Shown: positions 59,976 through 64,000 of the stretch, piece after piece
Layout: every line of letters begins with the position of its first letter
How positions within the stretch are numbered: the first letter of the stretch is position 1
From: Lautropia mirabilis
GTDB lineage: Bacteria; Pseudomonadota; Gammaproteobacteria; Burkholderiales; Burkholderiaceae_E
Reading direction: 5' to 3'
Assembly (NCBI RefSeq): GCF_900637555.1
Contig: NZ_LR134378.1
Location: 2,242,001 to 2,306,000, forward strand
DNA: 64,000 bases
The notes under the pieces: model-generated
What the model was told of the DNA's origin: nothing
Database searches by the model: none
Seen by the model: the letters and a program-made list of their open reading frames with translations, nothing else
Position numbers and translations under genes: made by a program

Positions 59976-61160
59976 ATGCCTGATTCCCAAAAGAAATCCT
60001 CCGCACTGATGCGCACCGCCCTGGGCGGCTCGGCCATCCTCGTCATCGCCGGCCTGGGCGCCTTCTGGTATGCCTCGCAGAAGGCCCAGCAGCAAGCTCC
60101 GAAGGAAGAGGGCGATGTCGTCACGGTAACCATCGAGGACAAGGTCTGCAAGCCCAACGAGATCACCGTGCCGGCCGGCCGTACCACCTTCCGCATCGTC
60201 AACAATTCCGACCGGGCGCTGGAATGGGAGATCCTGGACGGCATCATGGTGGTGGAGGAGCGCGAGAACATCGCGCCGGGCTTCGCCCAGACCATGCGGG
60301 TCAAGCTGCGCCCCGGCGACTACGACATCACCTGCGGCCTGCTGAGCAACCCGCGCGGCAAGCTGCACGTCACGCCCTCGGCCGACTCCGAGGCTGAAGC
60401 GGCACGCCCCTCGGCCGTGAACTTCCTGGGAGCGCTGGCCGAGTACCGCTTCTACATGGTGTCGCAGACCAGCCAGCTGCAGGATGCCACCGAACAGCTG
60501 GTGGCCGCCATCAAGGCCGGCAACCTGAAGGAAGCGCAGGCGCTCTACGCGCCGGCCCACCAGTTCTACAAGCGCATCGAGCCCATGGCCGAGATGTTTG
60601 CCGACCTGGATCAGCGCATCAACGGCCGGGCCGACTACTTCGAGAAGCGTGAGGCCGATCCGGCCTTCCGCGGCTTCCATCGCCTGGAATACACGCTGTT
60701 CGGCCAGCCCACGCCCGACCTGAAGGCGCTGGCCCCCATTGCCGACGACCTGCAGGCCGATCTGGGCAAGCTGAAGGAGCGGCTGAGCGCCCTGGACATC
60801 AAGCCCGAGCGGCTGGCCAGCGCAGCCTCCCGACTGCTGCGTCGCACGGCCGACAACCTGCCCACCGGCGGCGAGGAAGCCTGGAGCCACGCCGAAGCCT
60901 CCGACCTGCAGGGCACGCTCGACGGCACACGCAAGCTGGCCATCCTGGTGGCGCCGCTGCTGACCAAGCCGGCTCCCGCCCTGAAGAAGGGCATCGAGGA
61001 CGGCTATGCCCAGTTCGGCAAGGCACTGGATCCGTACCGCGACGGAAACGGCTTCAAGGCCGGTGCCCTGGACGATGCCGGCCGCAAGGCCGTGGCCGCC
61101 CCGGTCAACCAGCTGGCCGACACGCTGGGCCAGGTCAACGCCGCCCTGGGACTGGAGTGA
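59976..61160 (+). CDS. efeO: Iron uptake protein EfeO (cupredoxin plus M75)
   Basis: A periplasmic, probably membrane-anchored two-domain protein, 394 residues. A hydrophobic segment (residues 13-33) is followed by a cupredoxin-like domain, with [13 protein letters not shown], and a Cys in [12 protein letters not shown]. The M75 imelysin domain follows, with HRLEYTLFG, the HXXE metal motif. It is thought to gather and oxidise or reduce iron for EfeU. The ATG at 59976 is uncertain for lack of a ribosome site but suits the signal sequence. It lies between efeU and efeB. Confidence 0.93.
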   Translation: MPDSQKKSSALMRTALGGSAILVIAGLGAFWYASQKAQQQAPKEEGDVVTVTIEDKVCKPNEITVPAGRTTFRIVNNSDRALEWEILDGIMVVEERENIAPGFAQTMRVKLRPGDYDITCGLLSNPRGKLHVTPSADSEAEAARPSAVNFLGALAEYRFYMVSQTSQLQDATEQLVAAIKAGNLKEAQALYAPAHQFYKRIEPMAEMFADLDQRINGRADYFEKREADPAFRGFHRLEYTLFGQPTPDLKALAPIADDLQADLGKLKERLSALDIKPERLASAASRLLRRTADNLPTGGEEAWSHAEASDLQGTLDGTRKLAILVAPLLTKPAPALKKGIEDGYAQFGKALDPYRDGNGFKAGALDDAGRKAVAAPVNQLADTLGQVNAALGLE

Positions 61161-61242
61161 TCCCGTTGCTGGCCATCTGACGCGCCCGGGGCTCCCGTCC
61201 GGAGCCCCGCAGGCATCGCATTTCCAAAAGAAGAGGCTTCCC

Positions 61243-62712
61243 ATGCAAGACAAGCTCGATCCATCCCGTCTGGCCGCTCTGGGCGGCTGTCCGGCCGGCA
61301 TCCATGGCCAGTCGGAAGCGTCCGCCCGCCACGTCGCGGCCCATGACCAGGCTCCGGCCATGATGACCTGTCCGGCCGGGCTGGCAGCCACCCACCAGCC
61401 CGAATCCATGCGCCGCCGCCACGTGCTGGGCGGGCTGGGCGCCGCCACCGCGGGCCTGGTCGGCATGACGGCCCAGGCTGCCGCCGCAGCCGCCGGCAAG
61501 GCGCAGCGCGCCGCCGGCGACGATTCGGTCGGTCAGGTGACCGATGCCCCCATCAGCACCCACTTCCAGGAGCGGGTGCCGTACCTGGGCCAGCATCAGG
61601 CTGGTGTCGTCACTCCGCGCCCCAGCGCCGGCATGCTGGCCTCGTTCTTCGTGCTGGCCCAGGACCGCGAGGAGCTGGAACGGCTCTTTCGCACGCTGAC
61701 CAAGCGCATTGCCTTCCTCACCCAGGGCGGCAAGGAAGTGCAGGTCGATCCCAAGCTGCCGCCGGTCAGCTCCGGCCTGCTGGGGCCCGTGCTGCCGCCT
61801 GATGCGCTCACCATCACCGTGTCGCTGGGCAACTCGATGTTCGACGAGCGCTTCGGGCTGGCCAAGGTGAAGCCGAAGTACCTGCAGCAGATGACGAAGT
61901 TCTTCAACGACGCGCTGGACCCGTCGCTCTGCCATGGTGACCTGTCGATCCAGTTCTGCGCCAACACGCCGGACACGATCATCAACGCGCTGCGCGACAT
62001 CATCAAGAACCTGCCCGACCTGCTGGTCCTGCACTGGAAGCAGGAAGGCAACGTGCCGCCCATCGCCGCCAAGCCCGGCCAGCCGGCCGAGAGCGCCCGC
62101 AACTTCCTGGGCTTCCGTGACGGTTCCGCCAACCCGGATTCCGCCGATGCCCAGCTGATGGACCGGGTGGTCTGGGTGGGACCGAAATCCGGCGAGCCCG
62201 CCTGGGCCGTCGGTGGCAGCTACCAGGCCGTGCGCATCATCCGCAACTTCGTCGAGCGCTGGGACCGGACCCCGCTGCAGGAGCAGGAAGCCATCTTCGG
62301 GCGCGTGAAGGATACCGGCGCGCCGCTGGACGCCACGGACGGCACCGAATTCCAGGTGCCCGACTACACCGCCGACCCGAAAGGCCAGAAGACGCCGCTG
62401 GATGCGCACATCCGGCTGGCCAACCCGCGCACTCCGCAGACCGAAGAGAACCTGATCCTGCGCCGGCCGTTCAACTATTCCAACGGTGTCACCAAGTCCG
62501 GCCAGCTGGAAATGGGACTGCTGTTCATCTGCTACCAGGCGAACCTGGAGAAGGGCTTCATCACCGTGCAGAAGCGCCTGGACGGCGAACCGCTGGAGGA
62601 ATACATCAAGCCCATCGGCGGCGGCTACTTCTTCACGCTGCCCGGCATCCGTGACGAGAACGACTGGCTGGGCCGCACGCTGATGGAGGCCAGCAGCAGC
62701 ACGCGCGCCTGA
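61243..62712 (+). CDS. efeB: Deferrochelatase/Dyp-type peroxidase EfeB with long Tat leader
   Basis: A haem-dependent dye-decolorising peroxidase, 489 residues, exported by the Tat path. The Tat motif is [10 protein letters not shown] at residues 57-66, an Ala-rich h-region follows, and the DyP signature GFRDGSANP lies in the catalytic domain. AAGAGG six bases before ATG 61243 supports the start, so 56 residues precede the twin Arg, far more than usual. This leader contains two CPAG tetrapeptides (Cys16 and Cys43). The ATG at 61408 (residue 56) lacks a ribosome site. It is the third gene of the efe cluster; the enzyme may oxidise ferrous iron or free iron from haem. Confidence 0.93.
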   Translation: MQDKLDPSRLAALGGCPAGIHGQSEASARHVAAHDQAPAMMTCPAGLAATHQPESMRRRHVLGGLGAATAGLVGMTAQAAAAAAGKAQRAAGDDSVGQVTDAPISTHFQERVPYLGQHQAGVVTPRPSAGMLASFFVLAQDREELERLFRTLTKRIAFLTQGGKEVQVDPKLPPVSSGLLGPVLPPDALTITVSLGNSMFDERFGLAKVKPKYLQQMTKFFNDALDPSLCHGDLSIQFCANTPDTIINALRDIIKNLPDLLVLHWKQEGNVPPIAAKPGQPAESARNFLGFRDGSANPDSADAQLMDRVVWVGPKSGEPAWAVGGSYQAVRIIRNFVERWDRTPLQEQEAIFGRVKDTGAPLDATDGTEFQVPDYTADPKGQKTPLDAHIRLANPRTPQTEENLILRRPFNYSNGVTKSGQLEMGLLFICYQANLEKGFITVQKRLDGEPLEEYIKPIGGGYFFTLPGIRDENDWLGRTLMEASSSTRA

Positions 62713-62720
62713 GACCACAC

Positions 62721-62742
62721 CCCGGCCAGAAACCTGGCCGGG
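62721..62742 (+). terminator. Hairpin after efeB
   Basis: CCCGGCCAG-AAAC-CTGGCCGGG, nine perfect pairs, eight bases after the efeB stop but with no T-run. It may partly stop transcription before efeM, whose own TAGAAT (62867-62872) is a possible -10. Confidence 0.55.
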
Positions 62743-62945
62743 ATCATGTTCTGCAACCCGGCGCCCGGATTCCGCCCGGGAGGCGGGCAGGGCAGCCGGG
62801 CTGCCGATGGCCCCGACATCAGGGCTTCGGTTTCCCCGCCGTTCGTGGGGTCATTGCAACTGGCTCTAGAATGGCAACCCTTCAGAATCCGTTCTGTTTC
62901 TTATTCTCTTTTCACTCTCTTTCAACCCCCGAGGAGCATACCGAC

Positions 62946-63776
62946 ATGACCCTTCGCCGTCGCATCATCTCCGTGCTGGTCGCCCACGCCGCTGCCTTCG
63001 GCGCCATCAGCGCCCAGGCCGCCGTGGAGCCCAGCGAGCTGGTCGGCCCCATCGCCGAATACAAGCTGTTCGTGGACAAGAACGTCTCGGCCCTGGTGAA
63101 GGACACCAAGGCCTTCGTGGCTGCCGTCAAGGCCGGCCAGATCGAAAAGGCCAAGAAGCTGTTCGCCCCCGTGCGCACCCACTATGAGCGCGTCGAGCCG
63201 GTCGCCGAGCTGTTCAGCGACATCGACGTCGCCATCGACTCGCGTGCCGACGACCACGAGAAGCGTGAGGAAGACCCGGGCTTCGGCGGCTTCCACCGCA
63301 TCGAGTATGCCCTGTGGCACCAGAAGGACACCAAGGGCGTCGTCAAATACGCCGAGAAGCTGCAGGCTGACGTCGAGGAGCTGCACAAGCGCCTGACCGA
63401 CCTGACCTTCCCGCCCGAGAAAGTGGTGGGCGGTGCCGCCGTGCTGATGGAAGAAGTGGCCGCCACCAAGATCTCCGGTGAGGAAGACCGCTACAGCCAC
63501 ACCGACCTGTGGGACTTCCAGGCCAACTTCGAAGGCGCCTACAAGATCGTCGAGCTGTTCAAGCCGCTGATCGCCCGCGAGGACAAGGCCTTCCTGGACA
63601 AGACCGAGAAGAACTTCGAGACGGTCTTCAACACCCTGAAGAAATACCGCACCAAGGACGGCGGCTTCGTCACCTATGACAAGCTCACCGAAGGCGACCG
63701 CAAGATCCTGTCCGCCCGCGTCAACACGCTGGCCGAGGACCTGTCCAAACTGCGCGGCATGTTCGGCCTGAACTGA
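62946..63776 (+). CDS. efeM: EfeM-like M75 (imelysin) iron protein without cupredoxin domain
   Basis: A 276-residue secreted protein: signal peptide ([18 protein letters not shown]), then a single M75 domain with the HXXE motif in FHRIEYALW. It aligns with the second domain of EfeO but has no cupredoxin part. Pseudomonas EfeM is of this kind. Here both EfeO and EfeM exist in one cluster. GAGGAG ten bases before ATG 62946 fixes the start. It lies 233 bp after efeB, behind a hairpin, and may have its own promoter. Confidence 0.9.
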   Translation: MTLRRRIISVLVAHAAAFGAISAQAAVEPSELVGPIAEYKLFVDKNVSALVKDTKAFVAAVKAGQIEKAKKLFAPVRTHYERVEPVAELFSDIDVAIDSRADDHEKREEDPGFGGFHRIEYALWHQKDTKGVVKYAEKLQADVEELHKRLTDLTFPPEKVVGGAAVLMEEVAATKISGEEDRYSHTDLWDFQANFEGAYKIVELFKPLIAREDKAFLDKTEKNFETVFNTLKKYRTKDGGFVTYDKLTEGDRKILSARVNTLAEDLSKLRGMFGLN

Positions 63777-63829
63777 TCCGCCCGACAGCCCATGCCCGTC
63801 CGGCCGTGGCCGGCGGGCAGGGGGTTGGG

Positions 63830-63851
63830 GGACTTCCTTTCAGGGAAGTCC
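63830..63851. terminator. Hairpin between efeM and the reverse-strand gene
   Basis: GGACTTCC-TTTCAG-GGAAGTCC, eight pairs, between convergent genes; no T-run on either strand, so a weak or Rho-aided terminator is likely. Confidence 0.5.
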
Positions 63852-63880
63852 TCGGGTGAGGAAGAAACGTCAGGGCATCC

Positions 63881-64000
63881 TCACCATCCCGCCAGCACCA
63901 GCTTGCCCAGCGTGCGGCCGCCTTCCAGCCGTTCGTGAGCCCGCCGCAGATTCTGCGCATTGATGCGCCCCAGCGTCTCGGTCCGGGTGCTGCGCACCTT
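63881..64000 (-). CDS. Zinc-type alcohol dehydrogenase/quinone oxidoreductase, C-terminal end, cut by the window edge
   Basis: The last 39 residues of a reverse-strand gene, ending in TGA at 63881-63883. The segment INAQNLRRAHERLEGGRTLG and the final KLVLAGW are typical of the end of medium-chain NADPH-quinone or acryloyl-CoA reductases, where the last strand reads GKIVL. The catalytic part lies outside the window, so the exact subgroup is unknown. Confidence 0.7.
   Translation of the reverse strand, partial: KVRSTRTETLGRINAQNLRRAHERLEGGRTLGKLVLAGW

Overview
The window is 64 kb of high-GC DNA from a betaproteobacterium, most likely of the order Burkholderiales. The reasons are the gene orders: tRNA-Leu-tig-clpP-clpX-lon-tRNA-Val-tRNA-Asp, lpdA followed by zapE, bamD divergent from rluD-pgeF, class I phaC-phaB-phaR, and ispD-ispF convergent with an OmpR/EnvZ pair. 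It is chromosomal and mostly core genome. No phage, insertion sequence, CRISPR array, rRNA or plasmid function was seen. Genus-level identity cannot be read from the sequence alone.

Layout. 1-4 kb: end of lipoamide dehydrogenase, ZapE, and a DinG-type Fe-S helicase. 4-7.4 kb: BamD (reverse) divergent from RluD-PgeF. 7.4-12.3 kb: a polyhydroxybutyrate block (phaC-phaB-phaR) flanked by two small membrane proteins and a reductase of the acetoin/butanediol dehydrogenase type. 12.5-23.3 kb: RimO, then penicillin-binding protein 1C and a very large alpha-2-macroglobulin. 23.5-27.6 kb: GltS and a DUF711 protein, convergent, with a RES/Xre-type toxin-antitoxin pair between them. The pair is bracketed by two near-identical 40-bp terminator hairpins. 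27.8-32.5 kb: mfd-serB. 32.6-36.1 kb: ispD-ispF convergent with, and overlapping, an EnvZ-OmpR type system. 36.1-36.7 kb: a 0.6-kb noncoding region rich in inverted repeats. 36.7-43.3 kb: tsaB-rimI-uracil-DNA glycosylase (joined by ATGA overlaps), an LplT-like transporter, alr-radA. 43.5-46.8 kb: hpnC-hpnD-hpnE for squalene, without a hopene cyclase in view. 46.9-51.3 kb: an RND efflux pair. 51.6-58.7 kb: the proteostasis cluster with three tRNAs and two heat-shock-type promoters. 59-63.8 kb: a Fur-boxed iron uptake cluster efeU-efeO-efeB plus a second M75 protein. The window closes in the C-terminal end of a zinc-type alcohol dehydrogenase/quinone oxidoreductase on the reverse strand.

How the parts fit. 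Several sets share one job. PhaC/PhaB/PhaR make and control storage polyester. PBP1C and the macroglobulin probably act together in periplasmic defence and wall repair. EfeU/EfeO/EfeB/EfeM import ferrous iron under Fur. Tig/ClpP/ClpX/Lon form the folding and degradation network, with sigma-32-like promoters before clpP and lon. The most unusual signals are the terminator duplication around the toxin-antitoxin unit, a shared GTTAC..GAAATGTAA motif upstream of both ompR and the macroglobulin, a hexamer satellite before efeU, a long pre-Tat extension with two CPAG motifs in EfeB, and Ala/Pro/Ser-rich insertions in several otherwise conserved housekeeping enzymes. Start codons are often TTG or GTG, so several N-termini are provisional.
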